A stretch of DNA of 64,000 nucleotides from positions 62,001 through 126,000 of the forward strand of contig CANGIP010000006.1 of assembly GCA_947454105.1 (NCBI GenBank), in the 5' to 3' direction. This DNA is from Actinomycetota bacterium. GTDB taxonomy: Bacteria; Actinomycetota; Acidimicrobiia; Acidimicrobiales; Ilumatobacteraceae. Within the stretch, counting starts at the first letter, position 1. Each line of letters starts with the position of its first letter. The position numbers and the translations under genes are program-made. Below the pieces are notes generated by a model, which did no database searches, had not been told where the DNA came from, and worked only from the letters and a program-made list of their open reading frames with translations. Shown piece by piece: positions 37,581 to 45,755 of the stretch.

Positions 37581-38108
37581 ATGTCGTACCAAATTCGTAC
37601 TTTCGGCGATCCAGTGCTTGCTTCGCAGGCGGCAGCGGTCACAGACATTGACGGCAAGGTCGTCCGAATCGTCGAAGAAATGTTCGACACGCTGTACGAC
37701 AGCGACTCGGGTATTGGATTGGCTGCTCCTCAAGTGGGTATCCAGCGCCAAATTTTTGTGTGGGATATGGATGATGAGCCGATGGTGATTCTCAACCCCA
37801 CAATCGCCGAATCTGACGGTGAATGGGTATACGAAGAGGGTTGCTTGAGTATTCCTGGCCTGTATGTCGAAATGACGCGACCCAAGACGGTGCTCATGAC
37901 GGGCATCGATATGAACGGCAACGAGATTTCACTTGAAGCTGACGAACTTGAAGCGCGCCTGTTCCAACATGAACTTGACCATTTGAACGGTGTGTTGATG
38001 TTTGACCGAATGCAGCCCGAACAGCGCAAGCAAGCGATTGCCGAATACAAAAAGCTTTCAGAGCAAGCGGCGCCGGTGGGCGAAATTAAGCGTTTGCGAG
38101 CTGAATGA
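37581..38108 (+). CDS. def: Peptide deformylase
   Basis: Peptide deformylase removes the formyl group from new proteins. The 175-residue protein has all three motifs: GIGLAAPQ, EGCLS and HELDH, the last two supplying the Cys and His metal ligands and the catalytic Glu. The frame reads back to 37518, but ATG 37581 starts at the conserved N-terminus. It overlaps fmt, which adds the formyl group on initiator tRNA, so the two opposing steps are made together. Confidence 0.98.
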   Translation: MSYQIRTFGDPVLASQAAAVTDIDGKVVRIVEEMFDTLYDSDSGIGLAAPQVGIQRQIFVWDMDDEPMVILNPTIAESDGEWVYEEGCLSIPGLYVEMTRPKTVLMTGIDMNGNEISLEADELEARLFQHELDHLNGVLMFDRMQPEQRKQAIAEYKKLSEQAAPVGEIKRLRAE

Positions 38109-39052
38109 ACCAAATGTCTGAGCGCACGCCTGAAGCTTTGGCACCTTTGCCAGTTGGCGCAGTTCAACGTGTCGCATTCTTGGGGACGCCTGAACTCGCC
38201 GTTCCGGTATTGCGTTCTCTCGTTGAATCTGGCATCGAAGTCGGACATGTGGTGACGCGAGTTGATAAACGACGAGCTCGTGGAAACGATCTATATCCGA
38301 GCCCAGTCAAAGTGGCCGCACTCGAACTTGGGCTCACGGTGTCTCACAAAGTTGATGATCTGCTTGATCAACATCGCGTCAAGCCCTTTGATCTTGCCGT
38401 AGTCGTTGCGTATGGGGCGCTCATTAAGCCACATGTACTCGCCGAAATTCCGATGGTCAACTTGCATGTTTCGTTATTGCCGAAATGGCGAGGTGCTGCT
38501 CCTATTGAGCGGGCACTGTTGGCTGGCGATTCCGAGACGGGAGTCTGCTTGATGCAAATTGAAGAAGGCCTAGATACTGGCGGTGTCATTGGGTTGCGAA
38601 CGATGACCATTACAGACTCAACGACTGCAGATGACATCCGCTCACAATTGATCGCTGAAGGTTCACAACTACTCATTGAACAACTGAAATCTGGTCTTGA
38701 TCCCGTCGTACCTCAGGTTGGCGAAGCGACGTATGCCGAGAAAATTGAGTCGTCAGAGTTGCGTATTGATTGGTCAAAATCGGCGAATGAAATTTCACGA
38801 TTGATTCGGCTCGGAAACGCCTGGACGATGTTTCGTGGCAAGCGTTTCAAGATTCATCACGCCGATGTGGTTCGTGAACCCGCAGTGGATATTGGTTCAT
38901 TGATCGTCACCAAGAATTCGGCACGCGTTGCGACAGGTAGCGAAATTCTTGAACTCAAAATCGTTCAGCCCGAAGGCAAACCCCGAATGGATGTTGTCTC
39001 GTGGATCAACGGAACTCAACCAACTCATGGAGAGAAGTTAACTAGTGACTGA
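38105..39052 (+). CDS. fmt: Methionyl-tRNA formyltransferase
   Basis: Fmt formylates methionyl-tRNA for initiation, using 10-formyl-tetrahydrofolate. The 315-residue protein has the Rossmann start VAFLGTPELAVPVL, the catalytic region NLHVSLLPKWRGAAPIERA, and LMQIEEGLDTGGVI. A C-terminal OB-like tRNA-binding domain begins near residue 210. It lies between def and rsmB, a common order, with four- and eight-base overlaps. Confidence 0.97.
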   Translation: MNQMSERTPEALAPLPVGAVQRVAFLGTPELAVPVLRSLVESGIEVGHVVTRVDKRRARGNDLYPSPVKVAALELGLTVSHKVDDLLDQHRVKPFDLAVVVAYGALIKPHVLAEIPMVNLHVSLLPKWRGAAPIERALLAGDSETGVCLMQIEEGLDTGGVIGLRTMTITDSTTADDIRSQLIAEGSQLLIEQLKSGLDPVVPQVGEATYAEKIESSELRIDWSKSANEISRLIRLGNAWTMFRGKRFKIHHADVVREPAVDIGSLIVTKNSARVATGSEILELKIVQPEGKPRMDVVSWINGTQPTHGEKLTSD

Positions 39053-40175
39053 ATCATCTCGTTCGGTAGCGCTCGCTGCTTTGATGCGCATCGACCACGA
39101 TGGGGCATACGCCAACTTGGTTTTGCCGGCACTCTTGTCGCGCTCAAAACTCTCCGATCCAGATCGGCGATTCGTCACCGAACTTGTTTATGGAACAACC
39201 CGGATGCGACGAGCCTGCGACGCAGTCATCGATCGGTTCGTGATGAGCGAACCCGATGATGCCACGCGGACATTGTTGCGACTTGGTGCGTACCAGTTGG
39301 TTTTTGCCGGGGTCGCTCCGCATGCTGCGGTTTCGGCAACCGTCGATTTGGCGACGCGTAAAACGAGTGGTTTTGTGAATGCAGTTCTTCGCAAAGTTTC
39401 AACTGTTGCAATGATTTGGCCTAATGACGCTGTTCGTCTCAGTTATCCCGATTGGATCAGCGAACGCTTTCACGCCGAAATGTCGAACGAAGATGCAGTT
39501 GCTGCTCTTGAGCGAATGAATGTTCCGTCGCCCGTGTCCACGCGTAGCGATGGCTATGTGCAAGATGAATCAAGCCAATGGGTCGCGGCATCAGTTGGTG
39601 CGCAGCGAGGCGAATTAGTTCTTGACTTATGTGCGGGTCCAGGTGGCAAGGCCACCGGATTGGCAGCAAGTGGTGCAACAGTCATTGGCGCAGACTTACA
39701 GCCAACGAGAGCAGGGCTTGTTGCCAAGAACGCTGAGCGAATGGGCTATCACTTGCCAGTTGTTGCAGCTGATGGAGTTGCACCTCCTTTTCTTGTTGGC
39801 AGTTTCGATCGTGTGCTCCTTGATGCCCCATGTTCGGGTCTCGGCGCATTGCGTCGACGTGCTGATGCCCGTTGGAGAATCACGAGCAAAGATGTTGAAG
39901 AACTAGCGGCATTGCAAAAGCGTTTACTTGCTGCTTCGGCTCCACTAGTGAAGCCAGGGGGAGTGCTCGTGTATTCGGTCTGCACCATTACGGCTGCTGA
40001 ATCAATAGAGCACGGCGTGCCCGCAGGGTTTGCTGTCGTTGGTCGGCCAGGCGACGAAGGCCTTCCGCCTCTTGGCGATGATTGGTCCGACTTCGGAATC
40101 GGTCAACGTGTTCTTCCACATCATGCCGACACTGATGGCATGGTTCTCATCAGATATCGTCGCCGCCATGACTGA
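39045..40175 (+). CDS. rsmB: 16S rRNA (cytosine-967-C5)-methyltransferase RsmB
   Basis: RsmB methylates C967 of 16S rRNA. The 376-residue protein has an N-terminal NusB-like helical domain (RRFVTELVYGTTRMRRACD) and a C-terminal SAM-dependent domain with LDLCAGPGGKATGLA. The two catalytic cysteines are in DAPCSGLGALRRR and in YSVCTI. Start is GTG 39045 within the end of fmt. Confidence 0.93.
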   Translation: MTESSRSVALAALMRIDHDGAYANLVLPALLSRSKLSDPDRRFVTELVYGTTRMRRACDAVIDRFVMSEPDDATRTLLRLGAYQLVFAGVAPHAAVSATVDLATRKTSGFVNAVLRKVSTVAMIWPNDAVRLSYPDWISERFHAEMSNEDAVAALERMNVPSPVSTRSDGYVQDESSQWVAASVGAQRGELVLDLCAGPGGKATGLAASGATVIGADLQPTRAGLVAKNAERMGYHLPVVAADGVAPPFLVGSFDRVLLDAPCSGLGALRRRADARWRITSKDVEELAALQKRLLAASAPLVKPGGVLVYSVCTITAAESIEHGVPAGFAVVGRPGDEGLPPLGDDWSDFGIGQRVLPHHADTDGMVLIRYRRRHD

Positions 40176-40653
40176 CGATCTGTCACCAATCCTCGCCAAG
40201 GTTCTCACCGTGAGCGATGGCGTCGTTCACGGCACGCGTGAAGATCTTTCGGGTGCGAAATTGGCCGAGGCGCTTGAACGGCACGGGTTTGTTGTGGTCG
40301 AGCGCGGACTCACCGCCGACGGTGTGGACAATGTTGCCGAAGCGTTGGTTCGAATGTCTGACAATTTTGCGGGAGTAATTGTGAGTACCGGAGGCACTGG
40401 TTTTGCCCCGCGTGATCAAACCCCCGAAGGTACGCGCCAAGTGATTGAACGTGAAGCCCCTGGTCTTGCTGAGGCCATGCGTCTCGTGAACCCGTTGGGT
40501 CGGCTGTCAAGGGGCATTGTTGGCATCAGAGGCCAATCAATCATTTGCAATACGCCAGGTTCGCCTAAGGGCTGCGTTGAACAAATTGAAGCCATCGTTG
40601 ATGTCTTGCCACATGCGGTTCGACTACTCAATGACGATCCGACCAAGCACTAA
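40168..40653 (+). CDS. MogA/MoaB family molybdopterin-binding protein
   Basis: The 161-residue protein belongs to the MoCF_biosynth family, which in MogA adenylylates molybdopterin. The signature is VSTGGTGFAPRDQTPEGTR, with KVLTVSDGVVHGTREDLSG at the N-terminus and CNTPGSPKGCVEQ near the C-terminus. The frame begins much earlier, but ATG 40168 overlaps the rsmB stop and starts at the conserved region. No other molybdenum cofactor gene is in the window, so its role cannot be confirmed by context. Confidence 0.88.
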   Translation: MTDDLSPILAKVLTVSDGVVHGTREDLSGAKLAEALERHGFVVVERGLTADGVDNVAEALVRMSDNFAGVIVSTGGTGFAPRDQTPEGTRQVIEREAPGLAEAMRLVNPLGRLSRGIVGIRGQSIICNTPGSPKGCVEQIEAIVDVLPHAVRLLNDDPTKH

Positions 40654-40695
40654 ATAACCCCGTGTCGAGCCACGCTCGCCGATAGCGTGACCCAT

Positions 40696-41568
40696 GTGTT
40701 GCGCATCGTTCTTCCCAAAGGCTCACTTGAAAAGGCCACCTTCGAACTTTTTGAAGCGGCCGATTTGACCATTCGTCGTTCATCAAGTGTTGATTACAAG
40801 GCCACTATTGATGATCCGCGAATTATTGATGTGCGTATTTTGCGCCCGCAGGAAATTCCGCAATATGTTGCCGAAGGACTCTTTGATATTGGTATCACCG
40901 GTCGTGACTGGGTTGAAGAAACTCAAAGTGATGTCGAGAGCCTGGGCGAGTTGAAGTATTCGAAAGCAACGAGCGATCCGGTCAAAGTGGTTGTCGCAGT
41001 TGCTGGTGATAGCCCGGCACAAAGTGTTGCCGATTTGCCGCATGGTGTGCGCGTGAGTTCTGAATATCCAAGTTTGACCGAGCGCTATTTTGCTCAACGC
41101 GGAATCAAGGCCGATGTGCGTTTGTCATACGGTGCGTCCGAAGCAAAGATTCCCGACATTGCTGACTGCATCGTTGACATCACCGAAACTGGTCGGGCAT
41201 TGCGGGCCGCAGGTCTTCGCGTGATTGACACCATGTTGGTGAGTTACACCGAAATGATTGCTAACAAAGATTCGTATGCTGACCCGGCTAAGCGCCACGC
41301 GATGGGTCAGTTGATGACGCTCTTGCTCGGAACACTTGATGCTCGTGGCAAAGTTTTGGTCAAGCTCAATGTCGGTTCAGATGATTTACAAAAGGTGTTG
41401 TCGGTTTTGCCTTCAGCAAAGTCACCGACTATCAGCGAACTTGCCGGTGGTGGATTTGCAGTTGAATCCGTTGTTGAAAAGCGCACAATCAATACGTTGA
41501 TTCCCGCGCTGAAAGATGCCGGCGCATCTGATCTGTTAGAGATGCCAATCTCCAAGATTGTTGCCTGA
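40696..41568 (+). CDS. hisG: ATP phosphoribosyltransferase HisG (long form)
   Basis: HisG starts histidine synthesis by joining ATP and PRPP. The 290-residue length indicates the long form with a C-terminal regulatory domain that binds histidine. Family segments are RIVLPKGSLEKAT, RPQEIPQYVAEGLFDIGITG and DIVDITETGRALRAAGL. The frame allows GTG 40687, but homologues begin near MLRIVLPKGS, which fits GTG 40696. A -10-like TAGCGT at 40683-40688 would start transcription at about 40695-40696, so the mRNA may be leaderless. No other his genes are nearby. Confidence 0.93.
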   Translation: MLRIVLPKGSLEKATFELFEAADLTIRRSSSVDYKATIDDPRIIDVRILRPQEIPQYVAEGLFDIGITGRDWVEETQSDVESLGELKYSKATSDPVKVVVAVAGDSPAQSVADLPHGVRVSSEYPSLTERYFAQRGIKADVRLSYGASEAKIPDIADCIVDITETGRALRAAGLRVIDTMLVSYTEMIANKDSYADPAKRHAMGQLMTLLLGTLDARGKVLVKLNVGSDDLQKVLSVLPSAKSPTISELAGGGFAVESVVEKRTINTLIPALKDAGASDLLEMPISKIVA

Positions 41569-41580
41569 GGTCGGTGAGTT

Positions 41581-41775
41581 GTGCGCGGCACAGTGACGGC
41601 ATTTGATGCACATGTGGGTCTTGGCGACATCACAATGACTGACGGAACGATCGTCATGTTTCATTGCGCCGAAATTGCTGATGGGTCGCGCAAGATTGAC
41701 ATTGGCTCCGAAGTTGAGTGCGACATCGTGATGAAGTTCAGTCGAGCCGAGGCCAGTGCAATTCGACCTGCCTGA
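41581..41775 (+). CDS. Cold-shock domain protein
   Basis: This 64-residue protein has the cold-shock OB fold pattern: RGTVTAFDAHVGLGDITM, DGTIVMFHCAEIADGSRKI, and VECDIVMKFSRAEASAIRP. The aromatic RNP motifs are weaker than in CspA (the usual KGFGFI is VGLGDI), as in several actinobacterial homologues, so nucleic-acid binding may be altered. Start is GTG 41581, twelve bases after hisG. It overlaps the next gene by 20 bases. Confidence 0.82.
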   Translation: MRGTVTAFDAHVGLGDITMTDGTIVMFHCAEIADGSRKIDIGSEVECDIVMKFSRAEASAIRPA

Positions 41776-42052
41776 CGATCAACGCACGCGCGACATCATT
41801 GGCGTGTTGTTGTCGTTACCTGAAGGTTCAGTGGTGACATACGGGGGAGTCGCAGCGGGGGCCGGATATCCCAAACAATCTCGACTGGTCGGAAGAATCT
41901 TGTCGTTGTATTCAGACTCGCTTGATTTGCCGTGGTGGCGAGTCGTCAATGTTCAAGGTCGATTAGTTCCGGGAAACGAACGTGAACAGGCCAAATCATT
42001 GAAGGCAGAAGGAATTGAACTCGTCAACGGGCGAGTGCGTCTCGCTGACTAG
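41756..42052 (+). CDS. Alkyltransferase-like protein (MGMT DNA-binding domain family)
   Basis: The 98-residue product matches the DNA-binding domain of O6-alkylguanine methyltransferases (IGVLLSLPEGSVVTYGGVAAGAGYP, here given in part, then VGRILS). In the true enzymes the acceptor motif is PCHRV. Here it is PWWRVV, so the cysteine is replaced by Trp and no alkyl transfer is possible. Alkyltransferase-like proteins (usually PWHRV) flag damaged guanines for nucleotide excision repair. The second W replacing His is unusual. Start is GTG 41756 inside the cold-shock gene. Confidence 0.85.
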   Translation: MQFDLPDDQRTRDIIGVLLSLPEGSVVTYGGVAAGAGYPKQSRLVGRILSLYSDSLDLPWWRVVNVQGRLVPGNEREQAKSLKAEGIELVNGRVRLAD

Positions 42053-42351
42053 AGCGTGTTCTTGACCTGAACAAAGGCCATCCGAATATTGGCTAAGGCA
42101 TCTTTGAGCACTTCAAAGTTTTCGCCGAGTCGACTATCGAGACCTTCGACCAGGCAGGCCAGCGCATCGATGGCCAGGGCAGCCTCAACCAAATCTGGGG
42201 GACTGGCGGTCAGGTGAATAGCGCCAAGCTCGTAGAGACCCATGGCATGGTTGGTGACGACAACCTCGGCTGGTACCTCGGCAAGCCGTTGGCGGGCCTC
42301 GGCCATAGCCTCAAGGGATTCAGCGAGTTCGGGTTCGGTTTCGTTACTCAT
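42049..42351 (-). CDS. DUF1844 family protein
   Basis: This 100-residue protein has the DUF1844 pattern: a hydrophobic/helical first part (HAMGLYELGAIHL) followed by DLVEAALAIDALACLVEGL and LKDALANIRMAFVQV. No function is known for the family. In Actinobacteria it is usually encoded next to infC, as here, but on the opposite strand. It shares four bases with the end of the convergent alkyltransferase-like gene. Confidence 0.8.
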   Translation of the reverse strand: MSNETEPELAESLEAMAEARQRLAEVPAEVVVTNHAMGLYELGAIHLTASPPDLVEAALAIDALACLVEGLDSRLGENFEVLKDALANIRMAFVQVKNTL

Positions 42352-42465
42352 GGTCGTCGAGGTCTTTCTTACGCGAGATGTCGTTTGGGCGATGTGCTTG
42401 GGAGTCGATAGCCCGATTTAGTCGGGTATGGCCGTTTTTGCGCCACGAGCGGCTACGCTACCTTC

Positions 42466-42661
42466 CACAACTGAGGCGAAGTGGGGTTGTTGCCCCCACC
42501 TGACCACAACTGACGAACGGGAAACCGCTCGTCGACAGTGCGTTCAGGTCACTGCGAGAAGGCCACTTTGGTGGCTGACCCGTGACGACTTCGCGTCGCC
42601 ATGTATCCATCCAACGGGAGGTCAGCCCTTTGCACAGAAGTGAACAGCCATAGCACCGCCA
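42466..42661 (+). promoter_or_regulatory. Structured leader of the infC-rpmI-rplT operon
   Basis: About 310 bases separate DUF1844 from infC. A -10-like TACGCT lies at 42454-42459. Downstream are several hairpins: GTGGGG/CCCCAC (42481-42499); GACGA-A-CGG-GAAA-CCG-C-TCGTC with a GNRA loop (42512-42533); and a nested stem in which GGTCA (42547-42551) and GCCAC (42562-42566) pair with GTGGCTGACC (42571-42580). The last arm, GGCTGACC (42573-42580), is also perfectly complementary to GGTCAGCC (42620-42627). The latter overlaps the purine-rich GGGAGG (42616-42621). The two pairings exclude each other, the layout of a switch that hides or frees a ribosome site. Upstream, CCCGA/TCGGG (42412-42426) forms another short hairpin. 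Confidence 0.55.
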
Positions 42662-43309
42662 GTGAACGAACCTCGCTATAACGAACGCATTCGCGCTCGT
42701 GAAGTGAGGGTGATCGGACCCGATGGAGCCCAACTAGGAATCAAGACCGTCCCAGACGCCTTGGCCCTAGCTCGTGAGATCGACCTCGACCTAGTCGAAG
42801 TCGCACCCTTGGCCACTCCGCCGGTATGTCGCATCATGGATTACGGCAAATTCCGTTACGAAGAGTCTCAACGAGCGCGCGAAGCACGTAAGAAGACGGC
42901 TCATGTTTCGGTCAAAGAAGTCAAGTTCCGACCCAAGATCGGAAAGGGCGACTTTGATACCAAGGTGCGTCACGTCCAAGGATTCTTAGCTGAAGGCCAC
43001 AAGGTCAAAGTCAGCTTGCAATTCCGAGGTCGCGAAATGGCTCACCCAGAGTTAGGAAGCAAAATTCTTGACGATGTCATTGAGCAAATTTTGAGTGTGG
43101 GCAAAGTGGAAACACAAGCTCGACTCGAAGGACGCAGCATGACCATGGTGCTTGTTCCCGATAAGAAGCCGGTGAAGAAGGAAAAGCCAGTTGTTGCCGA
43201 AAGTCCAGCAACTGAAGCCGAAGATCTTCCGACCGAAACTTCAGTCGAAACTCCTGTGATTGAAACGACCGCCCCGGCGACCGATACAACTGAAAATTCT
43301 GAAGAATAA
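42662..43309 (+). CDS. infC: Translation initiation factor IF-3
   Basis: IF-3 binds the 30S subunit and checks the start codon. The 215-residue protein has the N-terminal domain (NERIRAREVRVIGPDGAQLG), the linker, and the C-terminal domain (EVKFRPKIGKGDFDTKVRH, FRGREMAHPELG). Residues about 173-215 are an acidic, Pro/Thr-rich tail with no known role. The start is uncertain. GTG 42662 has no ribosome site, an in-frame TGA at 42641-42643 limits the search, and the only other candidate is a rare ATA at 42650. infC is known for rare start codons in other bacteria. Confidence 0.95.
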   Translation: MNEPRYNERIRAREVRVIGPDGAQLGIKTVPDALALAREIDLDLVEVAPLATPPVCRIMDYGKFRYEESQRAREARKKTAHVSVKEVKFRPKIGKGDFDTKVRHVQGFLAEGHKVKVSLQFRGREMAHPELGSKILDDVIEQILSVGKVETQARLEGRSMTMVLVPDKKPVKKEKPVVAESPATEAEDLPTETSVETPVIETTAPATDTTENSEE

Positions 43310-43346
43310 ATCACTCGATCTAAAACCTTGAACAAAGGACACAGCA

Positions 43347-43544
43347 ATGCCCAAGATGAAGACCAGCAAAACAGCAGCGAAGCGATTCAGTAAGACCGGC
43401 ACGGGCAAAATTCGTCGCCTTCAGCAGAACCGCCAGCACTTGTTCGAAAAGAAGCCGTCCACTCGTACCCGCCGTCTTGACGGCATGGTCGATGTGCATT
43501 CAGGCGACATCAAGAAGATCAAGCGTCTACTCGGCGAGCGCTGA
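43347..43544 (+). CDS. rpmI: 50S ribosomal protein L35
   Basis: The 65-residue basic protein starts MPKMKTSKTAAKRFSKTGTG and has the family motif KIRRLQQNRQHLFEKK. AAAGGA lies before ATG 43347. It stands in the standard infC-rpmI-rplT order. Confidence 0.97.
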   Translation: MPKMKTSKTAAKRFSKTGTGKIRRLQQNRQHLFEKKPSTRTRRLDGMVDVHSGDIKKIKRLLGER

Positions 43545-43598
43545 GTTTTACCCACCCATTTACGTAACTAGTTAAAGAACGAAAGAAGGAGGAGTCCG

Positions 43599-43955
43599 AT
43601 GGCCAGAGTGAAGCGTGCAGTCGGTTCTAAGAAGCGTCGTAAGCAGACATTAGAACGCGCCAAAGGTTATTACGGTAATAAGAGCAGGTCAGTCCGCGCT
43701 GCGAATGAGCAGGTCATGCGATCTGGTCAGTATGCATTCCGCGACCGTCGTGCAAAGAAGGGCGAATTCCGTCGCCTCTGGATTCAGCGCATCAACGCCG
43801 CATGTCGTTTGCACGAAATCAGCTACAGCCGTTTCATCGACGGTTTGAACAAGGCTGGTATCGAAGTTGACCGCAAGATCCTCGCCGATTTGGCCGTCAC
43901 TGACCTTGCGTCATTCGGTCGTTTGTGCGAAGCCGCTAAGGCTGCTCTCGCCTGA
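43599..43955 (+). CDS. rplT: 50S ribosomal protein L20
   Basis: L20 is an early 23S rRNA-binding protein needed for 50S assembly and in some bacteria also represses its own operon. The 118-residue protein has the basic N-terminus [19 protein letters not shown], then [15 protein letters not shown] and [20 protein letters not shown] strong AGGAGGAG lies before ATG 43599. The 54-base gap after rpmI shows no hairpin I would trust. Confidence 0.98.
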   Translation: MARVKRAVGSKKRRKQTLERAKGYYGNKSRSVRAANEQVMRSGQYAFRDRRAKKGEFRRLWIQRINAACRLHEISYSRFIDGLNKAGIEVDRKILADLAVTDLASFGRLCEAAKAALA

Positions 43956-43965
43956 GCGAGGTTTT

Positions 43966-44751
43966 CTGAACCACGAACTGGTTCTCAGCAATTCAAGTAT
44001 TCAACGACTGCGGCGCCTTGCGGGGCGCCGCAGTTCGCGTGACGACGAAGGTGCGTTCATTGTTGAAGGCGCAGTTTTAGTCGCCGAAGCAGTGGCGGCG
44101 GGTTGGGAAGTTGAAGGTCAATACCTTGCCCCTGGCGCCGACCCGATTGATGGTGCTGGTGCGGTGCACTACTTGGCTCCTGGTGTCATGGAGAAAGTGG
44201 CGACCACCGAAACTCCGCAACCAATCATCGCGGTTGTGGCTCGACGATTCGCCTCGGCTGATGTTTTGACCAAGGCCACTTTTGTGGTCGTTGCTGACGG
44301 CATCTCTGATCCCGGAAACCTAGGCACAATGTTGCGCTCGGCTGAGGCTGCCGGCGCCGATGCGCTTGTCTTGACTCCTGGATCAGTCGACCCCACCAAC
44401 CCCAAGGTTGTGCGCTCATCGGCTGGAAGTATTTTTCGCCTGCCCATTATTGAAAAGATCACTCTTGACGAAGTTGGTCGCGCTGGCCTAATTCGAATCG
44501 GAACCTCGTCGCATACCAACCGCGAATTCGCCCCAGTTGATTACACGACCGTCGACTGCACGCGTCGTATCGCATTAGTTCTAGGCAATGAAGCACATGG
44601 TCTCAGCGACAATTCAGCTGTCGATGAATGGGTCACTATTCCTCACGTCGGTCAAGCCGAAAGTTTGAATGTGGCTATGGCGGCAACGGTGCTGTGTTTT
44701 GAAGTTGCTCGTCAACGACGTGCAGGTTCAAGTACCGTGGTCTCGTCATGA
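43966..44751 (+). CDS. TrmH/SpoU family RNA 2-O-ribose methyltransferase
   Basis: The protein has an N-terminal substrate-binding domain (LRRLAGRRSSRDDEGAFIVEG) and a C-terminal SPOUT knot with the three family motifs: DGISDPGNLGTMLRSAEAAG, LVLGNEAHGLS and IPHVGQAESLNVAMAA. It methylates a ribose in rRNA or tRNA; the target is not readable. No ATG, GTG or TTG lies between the rplT stop and the conserved N-terminus. CTG 43966, preceded by GAGCGAGG, gives a normal-length protein. TTG 43906 within rplT is an alternative. The pairing rplT-trmH-pheS is common in Actinobacteria. Confidence 0.88.
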   Translation: MNHELVLSNSSIQRLRRLAGRRSSRDDEGAFIVEGAVLVAEAVAAGWEVEGQYLAPGADPIDGAGAVHYLAPGVMEKVATTETPQPIIAVVARRFASADVLTKATFVVVADGISDPGNLGTMLRSAEAAGADALVLTPGSVDPTNPKVVRSSAGSIFRLPIIEKITLDEVGRAGLIRIGTSSHTNREFAPVDYTTVDCTRRIALVLGNEAHGLSDNSAVDEWVTIPHVGQAESLNVAMAATVLCFEVARQRRAGSSTVVSS

Positions 44752-45749
44752 TCGCCGAAATTACCGCCGCCCGAACCGCCGCCGAGCAAAGTATCGCTGC
44801 AGCTTCCACGCTCGACGAACTTCGCGTTCTCGACACCGATTTGTTGGGCAAGAAAAGTCCGTTGGCGTTGTTGAAGACTGGTCTTGGCAAACTGTCAACG
44901 GTTGACGAAAAGAAGGCGGCCGGTCAAGCGCTCAATGAAGCGATGTTGGCCGTTGAAGAAGTTCTCAATGCGCGACGAGCGTTGTTGGGTCGTGCCGAAC
45001 GAGATGTACAACTTGCTGCTGAAGCTCTCGACCTCACCGAGCATTTCAACGCACCTGGCCGCGGCAAAGCTCACATTGTGACGCAAGCATGGCAACGCCT
45101 CGAAGACGTCTTTGTTGGTTTGGGATTTCAAGTAGCTGAAGGTCCCGAAGTTGAAACCGACTGGTACAACTTTGAGGCACTCAATATGCCGCCATCGCAT
45201 CCGGCGCGCAGTATGCACGACACGTTCTATGTTGATCACGGTCAGCCGGGGAGCACAGTGTTGCGCACGCACACATCACCAGTGCAAATTCGCGTCATGC
45301 AAAATGTTGCACCACCGATTTACATGATCATGCCAGGTCGCGTTTTTAGAAACGAAACAACAGACGCAACGCACCTTGCGGTGTTCCATCAAATCGAAGG
45401 TCTCGTGATCGATCGCGGAATTACCTTGGCCGATCTTGCCGGTACCATCGAGGCGTTTACTCAAGCATTCTTTGGCCCCGGATTTACAAGCCGTTTGCGT
45501 CCAAGTTATTTCCCCTTCACCGAACCATCAGCCGAGTTTGATATTCGTACCCCCAAGGGCGATTGGCTCGAACTTGGTGGCTGTGGAATGGTGCACCCCA
45601 ATGTTTTGCGGGCTGGTGGCCTTGACCCCGAAGAGTGGAGCGGCTTTGCCTTCGGCTTCGGCATCGACCGTATGGCTAAAGAACGTCACGGCGTAGGTGA
45701 CGTTCGTGAGATGTACACCAATGACATTCGATTCATTGAGCAGTTTTAA
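44748..45749 (+). CDS. pheS: Phenylalanyl-tRNA synthetase alpha subunit
   Basis: PheS holds the catalytic core of the heterotetramer that charges tRNA-Phe. The 333-residue protein has an N-terminal coiled coil (about 1-85), class II motif 2 (FRNETTDATHLAVFHQIEG) and motif 3 (GFAFGFGIDRMAKERHG). It overlaps the previous gene (ATGA) and is followed by pheT after six bases. No T-box or attenuator is visible. Confidence 0.98.
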   Translation: MIAEITAARTAAEQSIAAASTLDELRVLDTDLLGKKSPLALLKTGLGKLSTVDEKKAAGQALNEAMLAVEEVLNARRALLGRAERDVQLAAEALDLTEHFNAPGRGKAHIVTQAWQRLEDVFVGLGFQVAEGPEVETDWYNFEALNMPPSHPARSMHDTFYVDHGQPGSTVLRTHTSPVQIRVMQNVAPPIYMIMPGRVFRNETTDATHLAVFHQIEGLVIDRGITLADLAGTIEAFTQAFFGPGFTSRLRPSYFPFTEPSAEFDIRTPKGDWLELGGCGMVHPNVLRAGGLDPEEWSGFAFGFGIDRMAKERHGVGDVREMYTNDIRFIEQF

Positions 45750-45755
45750 GGACGC

